NCBI GenBank assembly: GCA_018296165.2
Contig: JACKQL020000012.1
Location: forward strand, 434,001-498,000
Source: Termitomyces sp. T153
Taxonomy: Eukaryota > Basidiomycota > Agaricomycetes > Agaricales > Lyophyllaceae
Reading direction: 5' to 3'
DNA: 64,000 bases
The notes under the pieces were generated by a model. That model was not told the origin of the DNA, made no database searches, and worked only from the letters and a program-made list of their open reading frames with translations. Of the stretch, positions 31,812 through 47,465 are shown one piece after another. A program made the position numbers and the translations under genes. The first letter of the stretch is position 1. Every line of letters begins with the position of its first letter.

Positions 31812-34800
31812 ATGGCCTCTAATACCACTCAGGCGACTGCCTCTGGCGACCTCGGCGACCTCGTATCCTCGTCGACCACAGCAACCATTTACCCATCTGA
31901 CGACGCTATCCTTGCTGTCCTTCAGGCTCGTTTTCGCGCAGATTTGCCCTATACTAGGATAGGCGCGACCAATCTTGTTGCTATCAATCCCTACAAGGTC
32001 CTCGCTAACGTGAACGATATCAGTGCGAAGGAGTATGAGGAGCGGTGCTACAAGGACACCAGTCTTCCTATGGTAGACTCACCCAAGCCTCTACAGCCCC
32101 ATCCATACGATTTGGCCGCAAAAGTGTACCTCCTTATGCGACGCAGACAGGAATCGCAGGCTCTTTTGGCAAGGTGAGTACAGTGTCGTATTATACTGCG
32201 CTGGCTGGTTAAATTTCTTCAGGGGTATAACAGGGTCTGGCAAAAGCTCAACCATTCGTCTCTTTATCACTCAGGTTCTGCGACTATCGACGCACTCGAG
32301 AAAGGAGTTCAAGGTTGCTGAGCAGATCAAGGCCGTATGCACCGTTCTCGACTCCTTCGGCAATACCAAGACCCTTATGAATCCTAATGCCTCACGCCAC
32401 GGCCGTTACCTCGAACTACATTTCAACGAGAGGGGACGTATCAGCTCTTCAAAAGTTCTTACATTTGCTCTTGACAAATCCCGACTCAATCGCCTCACCC
32501 ATGAAGAGCGATCGTTTCACGTCTTCTACCAACTTCTCGCCGGAGCCACCACAGCAGAGCGTGATCAATTCAACCTTGAAGATCCCTCTGACTATGCCCT
32601 CCTTGCATCCTCTGGAACCTATCGTCTTCCCTCTGGCCCCTTTAGTGACGATTCAATCGGCATGTCAGACCTACGCGCGTCGATGCGTACCCTCGGCTTC
32701 AAGCAGAAACACATGTCTTCTATATTTAGTGTCCTCGTCGCCATCCTTCTCATGGGCAACCTGGAGTTCCACGACGGCGATGCACACACCGTTTCGGCGT
32801 ATATCGCAAACACACAAGTCCTCGATCAAGTCGCGCGCCTCCTAGGCACAACATCCGATGATCTGAGCCAAATCTTCACGAACAAGACTAGCTACGTTCG
32901 CAAGGAGCTTTACACCGTGTTACTTAGTGCCGAGCAGAGTGCTGCGCAGCGTGACCAATGCGTGCGCGACTTGTATTCCATCCTCTTCGCTTTTGTCGTA
33001 GAGACAGCCAACCACAGGCTCTCCCCAAACGCCAAGGATCCTCTTCCCTTCACCCAAATCATCACCCTCGATCAACCTGGATTCCAAACGCGTGGTCCAT
33101 CCGGTACCAGCTCCATGGCACTTACTGGCACAGCACCCCTAGTATCCATATATGGACAGAACACCATCTACGAGTTCTTTATCAACTTCGCCGACGAACT
33201 TCTGCAATCTTATATCCTGCGGAACACGTTCGAAGACTCTGTGGGATACAATGCCGCAGTTTCCAGTGATGGAATTGCCCTTCCATCGATCGCAACGATG
33301 GATAATGGGGCTTGCATCGAGCTTCTGCGTGGTGCGCAGCTCAGTGAACGGTCGCAACGCAAGCCCGGTGGATTACTTGGGATCTTGAATAAGAGTAGCA
33401 CGGCGTTCAAGTCTGGGAAGGGCGGGGATCATCGTGATGAGGATATGCTCCAGGAGCTTGTCACCAAGTTTGGCGTTCATGCTTCCTTCGTTGCGAACCC
33501 TGGCCACGCATCTGAAAAGACCCTTTTTGGGATCAACCACTACTCCGGCCCCGTCTCGTACGACGTCACGAGCTTTGTGGAGAGGGATAGTGATCTCCTC
33601 GACTCGGCTTTCGTTACGCTCCTACGAAACTCTTCCGACCCCTTTGTTGCGAAGCTTCTTTCTGGACCCAGTCTTGCCGCTGAGCGCCACCACAAGGACG
33701 AGAACATCATCGTCCAAACCCAAGTCTCGTCAAGGCCACTACGACAGGCTACACCCATCCCCCTTCCCAATGGTGAACTACTTGAAGAACATCCCCACCT
33801 CGACCCGAGCAAGACGTACCCCGTGACATCCCAACTCAACTTCATCATGTCTGAAATCTTCGCTAGCCTCGACCGCACACATTTGTGGAACCTCGCCTGC
33901 ATACGACCAAACGACTCGGGCTCGCCAAACTCATTCGACAAACGCCGTGTCAAGACCCAGATCCGATCGCTCCTCCTCCCGGATATTACTGCACGCCGTA
34001 GCACCGAATATGTCGCGGACTACGATATCGTTGCGTTCTGTGAGCGGTACGTGCCTACCATGCGTGGGTCAGACGAGGAACGGATCACACAATGTGCACG
34101 TGCGAATGGATGGCGCGAAGGCACGGACTTTGCGCGCGGGAGCGGACGCATATGGCTATCTTATCCAGCGTGGAAAATGGTCGAAGATACCGTGCGCGCA
34201 TCGGAGAAGGAACAAAAGCGGTCGCAGGACGACGAGGATGAGGGGAGCATGCTTCCTGACGACGGGACGGAGTATACGCACCCTGAGCATGCTGGACTTG
34301 CACCTGTGCCGACATCTGGATACTTCAACGAAAGCGCGGACAATCTGTTGTTGACGCGGACGGGCCCCGATGGGACAAGGTACCAGGATCCGAATGCGGA
34401 GTATGGTGGTGGGGGATTGAATACACCTACTTATCATGCACGTGGGTTTGGCGGCGTTGGCGGCGTTGGAGGGAGTGGAGAGGGGTGGGATGAGGATAGT
34501 AAGGGTGTGCCGCCGTACTCGCCGAACGTGAACAAGGCGGAGGGGGACCTCATTGTTAAGGACGCGCCGAACGCAGTGGAGCAGATCCCAACGACTAAGA
34601 CGCGGAGGTGGTGGTTGAGACTTGTGTGGTTGTGTACGTGGTTGATACCCAGCTTCGCGCTGAAGTACCTTGGTCGCATGAAACGTCCAGATGTCCAGAT
34701 TGCGTGGAGGGAGAAGGTCGCTATCTGCTGGCTTATCTTGCTTCTGAATGGGATGGTCTGCTTCTACATCGTTGAATTCGGTCGTTTGCTCTGCCCTAAT

Positions 34801-37800
34801 TTTGATAAGGCTTGGTCACTTAATGAGGTTGCCCAACACCAGGGTCAAGATGACTATTGGGTCACAATTCAGGGTGTGGTATACGATGTGTCGGACTTCG
34901 TGTTTGGGGACCACAGCGACATCATTGGTGAACCCAGTAATGGCGCCGATACACTGTCTGCTCTTGCTGGCCAAGACTTGACGCAGTATTTCCCTGTTCC
35001 TCTTACCCTCGGATGTGTTGGCTTGGTCGAAGATGCTACGATCACCCTCCAATATAAGAACGACACCATTACGCAGACTCTAGCAGTGCACAAGTCCGGA
35101 AGTCTGGCTACTCAGTCTCCGGCACTGCAACAGCAGGATTGGTACATAACCAATTTCTTGAAGACGATGAAGGATTTCAAGAAAGGCCCTCTGGTCTATG
35201 ATACGAAGCTCATTCGAACACTGGCTGCTGACACTGACATTGCCAAGTATGTATTTCGAGATGTTATGGAACTCACACATCGACTAATGACTTCTATAGA
35301 GTTTGGGCGGTTTGGGATAATGTTTTGTACGACTTGACGGATTATTTCCATACGCAAAGTCTATTTCCTACCGATCCGACGTTCTCCTTCCTCAACAGTG
35401 ATATCACCGACCTTTTCAAGCAGCGCTCTGGACAGGATATCACGGAACCCTTGAACAAGGTTCTTGCAACCCTTGACGCTACCACTGTCCAACAGAACAC
35501 CGCATGTCTAAAGAATGTGTTTGGTATTGGTCAAAAGGATTTCAGAAAGACAGCGCGATGTCAGGTTCAGAACTACCTCCTTATTGTCATGTCTGGTATC
35601 TTGATGGCATCTATTGGACTGAAGTGTACGTTGTCCTTAGATCCTCCATGATCTAGCCGTTGATACAATCAATGTATTTTCTCTTAGTCTTGGCTGCACT
35701 CCAGTTTGGAAGCAAGCGTCAGCCCGAACTGCAGGATAAATTCGTGCTCTGCCAGGTACCATGTTACACCGAAGGCGAGGACTCCCTCCGGCGTACAATT
35801 GACTCTCTCGCGGCGCTCAACTATGACGACAAGAGGAAACTGATATTCATTATTTGCGACGGTAACATCATTGGAAGTGGTAACGACCGGACAACGCCTC
35901 GCATTGCTCTTGATATTCTAGGCGTGGACCCCACACTTGACCCAGAGCCATTGCTCTTCAAGTCCGTCGGTGAGGGTTCTAAAGCGATCAACTACGGAAA
36001 GGTCTACTCTGGACTTTACGAGTTCGAAGGTCATGTCGTCCCGTCAGTAAATATCCAGTCCAATTCCAACGAGATTCGGCTGACATCGTACGATTAGGTA
36101 TATGGTTGTTGTCAAGGTCGGAAAACCCACGGAGCGCTCGAAGCCTGGCAATCGCGGCAAGCGCGACAGTCAAATCTTGTTGCTTCACTATCTCAATAGG
36201 GTACACTTCGATGCTCCTATGTCTCCTCTTGAACTCGAGATCTATCATCAAATGCGGAATGTCATTGGGATTGACCCTGCATTCTATGAATACATCTTCA
36301 CTATTGATGCTGATACCGTATGTCGTTCCTTCGACCGCTGACTACTTTCACCACTGATCTTCTCTTACAGACGGTCACTCCGGAAGCTTTGAACAGGCTC
36401 GTCGCAACGTCAGCGGATGACTCTTCAATTATCGGTGTTTGCGGAGAAACCAAACTTCAGAACGAAGAGGGTTCATGGTGGACGATGATCCAGGTGTACG
36501 AGTACTACATTTCCCACCATCTTTCCAAGGCGTTCGAGAGTTTATTTGGCTCTGTGACTTGTCTTCCTGGTTGTTTCACCCTCTTCCGCATTCGTACGGC
36601 CGATAAGGGACGCCCCATCATCATTTCCAATCGCATCATTGACGAATATGCCGAGCCTAATGTCGACACCCTACACAAGAAGAATTTGTTCTCCCTGGGT
36701 GAAGATCGTTTCCTGACAACGCTGCTCATGAAGCACTTTCCCACGTTCAAGACGAAATTCTGCCCCGATGCCGTAGCACGCACCGTCGCTCCTGAGTCCT
36801 GGCGAATTTTGTTCTCGCAGCGTCGTCGTTGGATCAACTCGACGATACACAATCTGTGTGAACTCGTGATGCTTCCTGAACTTTTCGGCTTCTGCTGTTT
36901 CTCAATGCGATTCTTTGTCTTTATTGATCTACTCGGTACACTTGTGAGTAATGCATCGAAGCTTTAATCCTCATCCATTCTCACTGTCACCCTTAGATTT
37001 TGCCCGCTACTGTCGTTTATGTATGTTCTTTATTTTTCCCCTTCAATGGAACATTGCTCATGAGTCGTCTTTCTAAAAGTTGTTCTATTTAATCATTGTG
37101 GTGTCGACTCATCAACAAGCTTTGCCTATGATTGCGATCATCATGATTGCGGTGACGTATGGTTTACAGGTATGTGTTTCAATCATCCTTGAAGTCAAAA
37201 TCTCTACTCACACGTATTTAGGCTATCATCTTCATTCTGAAGAGGGAATTCATGCTCTGTGGTTGGATGGTAGTTTACATTCTTTCGTGAGTCCAAACGA
37301 GAATATTACAACCTCATCGGACTGATCAACCACACCAGATACCCGGTCTACAGCTTCTTCCTTCCGGTCTATTCGTTCTGGTGCATGGACGAGTTCGGTT
37401 GGGGTAATACCCGTTTGGTCATTGGCGAAGGCAAGGATAAGAAGGTCATCATTAATGAGGATGAGAAATTTGATGAGTCGATGATACCCCTTAAAAAATT
37501 CAGCGGTAAGTGTACTTGTTAGTACAAGAACATTCGTGCTGATTCTGCACTTGTAGAATACGAGGCTGAGGCATGGGAGAGTGGCTCACGCCTCTCTGAT
37601 GGGACAGGAACTGGTCATACCCGATCTCGCCGCCCAGCAGGTTCTAGAGAAGAGTCTCCGCACACCTACCAGCAAGCTTCTCAATCAGGCGATTACTATC
37701 GTGACACTAACCTGACATATAATAATTCCTCGAATCCAAATTTGCGTCTTGGGGGAAGCCAGCTTTCTCACAGTAACGTCTCCCATCGCCAACAAGGCTC

Positions 37801-38353
37801 ATCGCAATATGGAGCTCCACAACTGCCTGTAATGCCTTTCGGTGCTGGTCCAGGATCAGTAGCCGGCGGTTCCGACTATGGCGGAGGAATGTCTATGGGC
37901 GTTCCTCAGATGCCGTTCCCGAATAGTATATATGGCATGATGGGTCCAGGAATGGCGATGAATCCCATGATGTCCAATGTGTTTTCGGGTGGCAGCATGA
38001 ATGGTTCGCAAACGAATCTCGTACCGCCTTCGGCGCCAGCGTTTGGTGGACAACGACCTATGTCCACCTTCTCGCTTGCAACCACCGTCAATCCTTTCGC
38101 CGGTCCAAGTAACAGCACTAATCCAACTGATGACGAGCTCTTCAGCGCTCTACGAAATTACTTGAGCACGCAGGACCTGATGACAGTCACGAAGAAGTGC
38201 GTCGCTGACTCCTAATTTAGATTTTCTGACCTAACTCTTATCTTTGCCAGAACGGCCCGTGAAGCGATTATGGCTCGTTTCCCCAAGGCAGACCTTACTT
38301 CTCGGAAAGAATTCTTGAACCATTCAATAGACACTATTCTCTCAGAGTCATAG
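31812..38353 (+). CDS. Chitin synthase with N-terminal myosin motor (class V/VII type)
   Basis: Twelve exons fit in frame: 31812-32173, 32223-35246, 35300-35625, 35688-36042, 36098-36317, 36371-36943, 36997-37020, 37080-37169, 37222-37286, 37339-37505, 37557-38196 and 38251-38353, giving 1982 aa. Residues 1 to about 790 are a myosin-like motor with P-loop GITGSGKS at about 122. Two membrane helices (about 915 and 955), a cytochrome-b5-like domain ([18 protein letters not shown]) and the family-2 glycosyltransferase core follow, with [23 protein letters not shown] and the QRRRW signature (about 1578). More membrane helices, a Gly/Met-rich linker and a C-terminal DEK-type domain ([12 protein letters not shown]...TSRKEF) end it. 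It makes cell-wall chitin at the plasma membrane; the motor domain helps retain vesicles at growing tips. All hallmark residues are present, so it looks functional. Confidence 0.95.
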
Positions 38354-39215
38354 ACTTTCACTGCCATCCATTATTCATCGCATCATATACTTTGACGGAC
38401 TTGGGTTGCACTTTCTAGCTTAACCTTGTCTCTCGCTCATCATGGACTTTTAGTCTGTAGTCGGCTCTGCTGTTTCCAACGGACCATAGCAATACATCCT
38501 ATCTAATCATTGCAAGTATAATGGATTGATGTGATATACACGTAAACCATCATCATAAACCTATTGCTCCATCATTATCACAAACTGTTCTCTATGTACA
38601 TAAATCAATGGCGGCGACCCTTGGGCAATCTATGCCCGTGGAAATACTGGCTTACATATTCCTACTAACACCTTGTGCTTTCGTACTCTGATCGAACTCC
38701 ATCGCCATTCAACTGAAGCACGCGGCATCACGGCAATCATTTTAAGAATTTTCACTCAGCTAGCATTCGATGTTGATGGAACTGTCAAACACCAAGAACC
38801 CTCAAAAACCGCGTTGAATTACTCTCCATTGCATTTTGCTTCACTGCCAGCGTCCAGGCTTATATAGGGTGAGAACGTCAATATTTGCCAAACTATGATC
38901 TGTTCAAGCAAATGACACCATAATACGATACTGTGAATCTTTGAGTAGAGCAAAAATGTAAGACCTCATGCCAAAGTGGACCTTGCGACCACGTGTGACG
39001 CGTGACATACTCAAGAAGGTAACTAACTGTATTTACTTCCGACAAGGGCCTCAGCGCACGTTCGTTGTTCGTTCCTTGCGAATGACATAGCCAGTTACAC
39101 AGCCAGGTGCTTTTCTAATCAGGCTACTATTGACCAGCGCCTACTCTTTACCTAACCCGCAGCAACTTGTATCCTTGATCCTTCATCACTGTTCTAACTT
39201 CTTACTAGAACTCGG
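38354..39215. other. Intergenic; 3' end of the chitin synthase and next promoter
   Basis: No gene-like frame beyond a 64-codon ORF at 38673-38867. AT-rich, repeat-free. Confidence 0.4.
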
Positions 39216-42158
39216 ATGGTTCGAGAGGCTTCCCCTCCGTATGCTTTCACTGCTGAGCCTCCGACACCGGACTACCACGGAATATCTATCGCCAATTTGA
39301 CGATGCCGATGATGGAGGAGGCTTCCCCTCCCTATGATTCCACTGCTGAGCTACCGGCACTACCAGACTACCACACAATATCTCTCGTCAACTCAACGAC
39401 GTCGATGATGGCTTCTCCATATGATTTCACTGTCGATTCACCAACATTGAATATCGACCACTCACCTCTGCTTCCCAACAGATCATCATCTATCTATCCA
39501 ATGCCGCCGCCCAGACACTACTCACTCCCTCCTACCTTCAGCATTGGGAAGAATCACTCGCCACATCTGGTGAATATTCTCCAGATAAAGGGACATCTTG
39601 CGCTTCTGAATGCCTTTGTCTCTCTGAAAAACCAAGTCCAAGACCTCCGTTGGTCAGGCTCGGGAACTGTCATTGATAATCTACCAGTCGACCATGACTT
39701 AAGATGGGTCTGGTTCGTTTCTTTAGCAGTTGAAAGGTAAACTTCTGAAGCGTGGGACGCTTATTCTTGAGTGACCAAACAATTAAAAGGTTCTCAATCT
39801 GGTGTGAAACCCTAAAACCTGCCGATCTATCAAAACCTGCTACAGAATTTCTTCCTCCCATTGATGTTCTTCTGGTCTGTTGTGGTGTTCAAACCTAATT
39901 TATTGAACTCAACGGTTCAAAAGGTGTGGCATACTTACATGCTCAACCCTAGGTTTGTTCCTTGTCATCGCGATGTTCAATTTATCTGATCACAGCCTAG
40001 ATGGTATGCTGAGGACTGCGATCGTCTACCAATCTTGCGAAACATGGTGGAAGCAACCAAGATATTCTCGAAGTCTCTTGTATGTATATTTTTTCTTAGT
40101 TATGACCAAACTTGATTGCCAACATTTGTCAAAAGGGGACTGATTTACAGGCAATCATTACTTCCGAACCAAGAGAGACTCGACGTATATTTTGGACCTC
40201 GAGAACGTCGAGACCCTTTGATGCTATAGAAGATGCACGGCAACAATCTTTCGTGAAGTACGCGTGTCCACAATGCCGGAAACCTGTATCGAGTCGTATG
40301 CTCATTCTTCATGCTCTTCTTAATTCATATATTGAACTTCTTATCTAGCTTATATGAACACCGGAGGTACTGGTTATTTTCAACACAATTTTCAAGCCTT
40401 CTGTAATGAATCCACCTGTCCAAAACATCGACCAGGTCAAGTTGGACTTAGCAGGGTGTGCATCGATAGATCACTGTTGAGGGCAAGAAAATTCATAGAT
40501 GATCTCTTCCGAGAAGGCAAAGATCTTCAAGCCTACTTAGCGTAAGTCATCGAGCCCCCTTCCCTTTCGAGGTGTCAGACGAATCCTAATTCTGATACTA
40601 GAGGGAGCGTTCGGATGCCATATTTAAACATTGACCTTGAGAAAGCCAAGCAAATTAAGAGCTTGGTGCATGATGCTGTTGTCCAATATATAGGCCAACG
40701 GCCTTCGGGATATTCACAGAATGATTGGGCGGCACTTGTCTTAGAGAAGACGATTTACAGATTTGAAGAACTTCAAGCTTCAGTCTTACGAAATACAGCA
40801 GAAATTGACAGACCGGTGTATGTGTTTTTGCTTGATATCTCGAGATATGCTGAAATTGGACAAATTAGAGTTGAAAGAGTCTTCTCCGCGTATGAATCAG
40901 AACGACCATTCTCCGTGGAGCTTGTTGGTGCTGTGAGTCCTATTGCAAGTTTTCTTTGGTGATAGTCTTGATGCCGTCTCCCAGGTTATCCGGCAAGGCT
41001 CGTTCATCAAAAGAATGGAGCAGCTAGAGTGGACCAAACCAAATTATTTTACTGACAGAGAAGATGTGGTAGCTCTTCAGCATGCCATCGCACGATACCA
41101 TGCGTTCGTTTATCAAGTTCAACATGTTCACGCCAAATAACCCTTACTTAGATTTCTCGACATCCTCGCCGCAAACCCCAGATCATTGATTGTCCCGACC
41201 CTTGACATTGATCTCGCATGGCACACGCATCAATTAACGGGCCCCATGTACAACAAAGAATGCAGAGACATTATTGGTCGATACATTGACCAGTGAGCTC
41301 TCTTTCCTTCTGTTTTGAGTCGTTGATTACGTAACCTAACCCACATTCCTCAGCGACGATAAAGTAGGAGAGAGCAAACTTGCAGTATCATTCGACTCTA
41401 CAAGTGCCTTATGGAAGGTAACAATCTCATATCTCTGCACCACCTTTTCTTTCATAGCTAATTATGAGCTGCTAGGAGCGCTTTGGTCTCCCTTACGTTT
41501 ACTGCGGATGTCCAGTTCCCGGGAAGACAATCGGCAAGAAACTTACTAACCTCTTCAATAGCTCATCCACCTCAAGAATTCACTCGCCCCCATATCTTGA
41601 TCCACCTGACCGCTCAGACATAATCTCAGCCACGCACCCTAGTGATCACAATTCCGTCATTTCCATCAAAACAAGTCAAGGGCGCAAACACGTTATTGAT
41701 GATCAGTTCCATCGGCGCGAGAAGAACTGGAAGCTCAGTGAACAAATTTCCAAGAAAGGACCCAGCAAGACAATGAAAGGATGGACACCGAGCGAGGACC
41801 ATGAAGTTGCATTCTTATACCCTTTGCCTTACAATACTCACTTGAGTTGTGCATCAAATGATGGCCATCTGGATACGGGTACAACGGGAATCGCAGCGTG
41901 CACGTGTAAGTTCTGACCTATTCTTACTTTTCTTTCATGATATATAATGCTCTTGTCTTGTACAGCTCCGAGTCCCAGAAGTGTCATCAGCAGTACGAGT
42001 AGTGACAGAGGTAGCATGTGAACCATAGCGACGGCATCATGACCGGATATGCTGTCACTGGTGGTCCTTCTGCATGCGTTAGCGGAGGAGATAGCAGTGG
42101 AGCATCAGGTTGTGGAAGCAGTTGTGGTGGTGGTGGTGGTTGCGGAGGTGGAAATTAA
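39216..42158 (+). CDS. Glycine-rich domain-containing protein (GRDP/DUF1399 type), C-terminal frame lesion
   Basis: Many short exons. Exon 1 (39216-39735) has an N-terminal repeat of EASPPY(A/D)-x-TAE units, then HLALLNAFVSLKNQV. Conserved blocks follow: PPIDVLLVWHTYMLNPRWYAEDC, the CPQCRKPV and CNESTCPKH cysteines, ERPFSVELVGAVIRQGSFI, and the family signature VPTLDIDLAWHTHQL (near 41195-41240), then YCGCPVPGK. The expected Cys/Gly-rich tail (GCGSSCGGGGG) ends with TAA at 42156-42158. It is not in frame with the last exon: that exon reaches a stop at about 42020 and the tail resumes one base out of register at about 42014. Function in fungi is unknown; plant GRDPs act in stress and development. 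The initiating ATG is the first in frame after a stop. Confidence 0.8.
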
Positions 42159-42608
42159 AGTTCTAGCTTTAGCTCCTCTGAGTTATACCAGGTGTTTTAC
42201 TCTTCATGTTGTCTAGTGATACCACTCATATGTATGAATAGTAGTTTTATATAATTGAACTTCATTAGTGTACTGTTCTTCGGATCAAGATCAAAGTTTA
42301 AAACATCTACTGAAATGTGGGTGCTTAAGTACAGTGAGTAAATAATGATGTTCTGTGAAATTCATCTAGCAAGAGATGATTTCTACTTTGATCTGCCAGC
42401 TGACTTCAAATTCCTTCTCTGTCGTTTCTTGCTGATTCTGATAACCCCCCCAATTCCCGGTCATCAAATCCTTTGAAGAGTTTGTAAAAAACTGATAAAC
42501 CTGCGATTCGTCCATTGAGGTATATGACAATGATGGGCTAGATATACAAGGTAGCTATTGATACAGATGCTTATAGAAGCCAGGAGTGAGCTTATGAAGT
42601 CTAGCAAT
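42159..42608. other. Intergenic between convergent genes
   Basis: Holds the 3' ends of the GRDP gene and of the minus-strand gene at 42609-43333. No frame, repeat or RNA gene seen. Confidence 0.4.
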
Positions 42609-43333
42609 TCAACGAAGATCAACCGCAACATCAGCTAGCCAGACATTGTCGAAGACATTAACCAGGGCTACCAGCACGAGATGTTCAAAGCGGATGCCCG
42701 AAGAGGTCAAATTCCATTCGTTTGGGGTCGAAGGCTCTAGGCGCGTTTTCTGTGTAACAGGGTTAAGATGAAATCAAAGGTGAGCAATAAATAATGCATA
42801 CCTCAACAAACCGCGCAAAACTCAGCGAGATGGTCGATCCTAGTTGAGCCCTCGTGATTGGAGTTTTTCCACGCGTGAGTTCGATGGTACGAGCCCACTC
42901 AACATGCTCATACCCAGGCCACTGCAATTGATTTCGTCAGTACTACGCGGTAACAAGAAAGGAAGGAACTGACAATGATCTTGAATGCAATTCGTATGAG
43001 GCCTGTATGTGCAAATACCGCATCATTAGCGCCTTGAATCATTGATGCAAGCGCGGTGGTACTACGAGCCATCAGCTCCTGCATCGGTACCCCTTGTTTT
43101 GAATAGCCGATATAATCAAACGTAATTGGGTTGTGGAGCTGATTGAGACGGCCCATTGCTGCTTTCCACTTCGAGACAGGTATGTAAGATGGCTGGGGCA
43201 AGCGCCGGCGGGTTGGAGAGAGGAATGTAGAGGTAGGCTGAGTCGGTGGTAGGTCCAATGCACCTTCTAAGGAAGAGTATCGAGAGTAGTTTGCAGGGTC
43301 AACGGGAGGATGAAGAGGATTGGAGTAGATCAT
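42609..43333 (-). CDS. Conserved-looking basidiomycete hypothetical protein, 206 aa
   Basis: Three exons on the minus strand: 43333-42974, 42921-42802 and 42749-42609. Introns are 52 nt and start GTCAGT and GTATGC; all junctions keep frame and give 206 aa. The N-terminus is Pro/Ser-rich. A folded part follows with SYIPVSKWKAAMGRLNQLHN, YSKQGVPMQELMARST, HTGLIRIAFKIIWPGYEHVE and ITRAQLGSTISLSFARF, then an acidic-aromatic end (FDNVWLADVAVDLR). The last segments resemble helical packing surfaces rather than a catalytic site. I do not recognise a named family. It is divergent from the aldo/keto reductase gene, about 690 bp away. Confidence 0.7.
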
Positions 43334-44025
43334 TGTAGATAGTGCAATGCAGTAGTGTTGGTCTTTGGTAAGCTGGTTTGAGGAGCGAGTTTTTCGACTT
43401 CATCTTTCGAAAACTTATATGCATAATCCAGAGCCAAAGAGGTGGGCAGAGTGTCAAAGCTGATGGGTTCAAAGCAGGTACAAAGCGAAGACGGGTCAAG
43501 GCACGCCAACTAGAACTTAGCAGAAATGAGAAATGCTCGTTTAACCAAGGCAAAGCACTTTGATAATTAGTCATTGCGGTAAAGTTCGGAAGACCTTCGA
43601 ACGTTAACGGGCACATATTAGTGGGAAATGACGGCCAAGAGCAGGGGATGTACAATGTCACAATGGGACAGTCAACAAATAACGGTCGAACGCTTCGAAA
43701 TCGGACAAGACGAAGACTATCTCAAGCTCCCAGGGGCTGATAGCAAGTTAGCAGTCAGGTTGTCCTGCAGGCGATGTCTTGGGATGTGGACGAGGTTTGA
43801 ACGTCGAACATTGAACGGGCATGTGCACCCATCTTGTTGGTGAATGTAGAAGAGAGTGCCGCTGTTGTTGCGGCGATAATGGTCCGAAATCCGTGCGACT
43901 AGTCTATCATCACCTGATGATGAATTCGGTATCGTCATTGAATAGCGACAGAGGAGCCCCCGGTTATCAAGACGCTTTAGTGTGAGACAGAAGACACGCA
44001 AATCTCTCTTTGCATACCAACCACC
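43334..44025. other. Shared upstream region of two divergent genes
   Basis: Contains the promoters of the minus-strand gene (from 43333) and the aldo/keto reductase (44026). ORFs of 120 and 122 codons on the minus strand have no motif and overlap other frames, so I do not call them. Confidence 0.4.
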
Positions 44026-45651
<1,626 letters not shown>

Positions 45652-47465
45652 AACAGAATCATTGGTAATCGAAGAAAACCGGGTAAAACAACAGACAATA
45701 CAGTCAAAATCTTGCAAAGTATCCTTCAGAACGCCCAGATGCTGATATCAAAACCACTTAGGTCAGTACATATATCCACGAAGTTTATAACGTCGTTGTA
45801 TAGCGCTGTGTAAATGCATCAACGTCTGCTCGAAACCTTTGGATCCCCGAACTCTGGCACAGAAGATTGGAGTCGTCGGTCGAAGAAACCATTATCACCA
45901 GTGATAAGGTCTTACACATCAGAAGAAAATGAAAAGATGCGACGACAGGGAATGTCATGATCAAATGGGGGAAGAATGTCGTCCACAAAAACGATGGTGT
46001 TGCTAGTGCCTCGACAACGAATGCTCGTGTAGAGATAACAATGGCGACAGGATTTTGTGGTAGGATTTGGCTATGAAGACCGAGCAGTTGGAGCTAGAAA
46101 CGGGCGAGAAGGAGCTGGGTACGCACGAGTCACCGGGAGCAGGAACGAGAAGTTTGCTGAAAAAGTTCCACTGGTTCCTCACGCACACCCCGAATCTTGC
46201 GAGAATGTTTGACTTCTCACACACACACGTCGATCGACAGAATAAGTGCTCTCACGATACAATTGAGGGGGCAGACGGATGCTAGAGCTAGTCGTGTGGA
46301 GAGTGTAAGCGGAAGAAGAAGGAATTGAGTGGTTGAATTTGGTTCGCTCAGTATTGCAAGAACTTTGCCATAGACACACTGGCCATGGAAGATGAGCCCG
46401 TTTTGACCGTGTTCTCAGATTTTTCCGTATTCTGGCCAATTGTCTCCAATCCAAGTTGCACATTGCACAACATCCTCAAGTATTACGACAGTGTTGTCCA
46501 GTGCAGTCTAAGATTATATACAGATACATATATATAATTCAGGATGGTCGTGTGCCAACGTGTCGACGAAGATATTGATGATGGTGGTTTGTAACAAGGG
46601 GATTATATCGTATAGACGTACGAAGCTGATGTCATGATCGATCCATCGGACGGAGGGAAATTTCACTCTGTCTCACCATGATTTTCTCTTCATGACTAGT
46701 CCGCGCTCTCGTCTTCGCACTCACAGCAGCAAATCTCGTTATATACTTTGCTCCGAAACGCAGAACTCACACATAAATTCAAATTTAGACATCCAAGAAA
46801 CTGGCATGTATTCTAAAGCCTCCGATCATCGTTAGTCAAGGCACATTCTCTGTTTCTACTAATTCCAGTGTACACTCTTACATGAAGGCATGGAAAGTGA
46901 GCTTTTGACCTGTTCGTGTCCACTGCTGTCCTGTGGTTGATTTTTAATCTCATCACGACCGTGGACATCCCACTCTTCTACTTGGTTACCCCACACTCAG
47001 CTTGAGATTTGACTGAGACTTGAGTTAAGTATCAGGTTGACTTTGTGGCTTTGAGTTATCATTTTCTTGCAAACGAAAGAATCTCACTGAAATCTCTTTT
47101 TGCGTACCCTTGCGGAGCCGATCACAGAATGAATGAGGTTCCCTGGTCTTCAGCTCCCAACGAGGATATCGCTTCGTGTGTTTTTGGTTCCTCAGATGTG
47201 ATAATTATGTGTTCTTTTTTGTCTTGCTTCTCGGCAGCGGGGTTCTGGATCTTCGGTTCCTCTGCACTGTTGCTCTAAACGGTTTCTGTACCTGCTGCAG
47301 ATCCCTCCAACAATGCCTTGAATACTATACGCCTGTCAATCTCATTGCCAACCTAATATCACTCAGGCCCAAGCGTGGGAATGCATCCTGTCATCAGTCG
47401 ATGGAAAACGGTACAACGCTTTCTCTTCTTCCTATCAAATTCCCATCATCACGACTCAAATCACA
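45652..47465. other. Gene-poor interval upstream of the NLR
   Basis: Several 60-110-codon frames on both strands, none with a recognisable motif. The longest (46463-46179 minus; 47176-47505 plus) overlap and have unlikely compositions. A TATATACTTTG box at 46741 is about 720 bp before the NLR start, so its link to the NLR is unclear. Confidence 0.35.

Noticed and set aside
32619..34437. Several ORFs of 64-154 codons on the minus strand.
   Set aside because: All are antisense shadows of the myosin-motor exon of the chitin synthase.
45785..46463. Cluster of small ORFs on both strands.
   Set aside because: None has a motif or exon-like partners; mutual overlap suggests chance.
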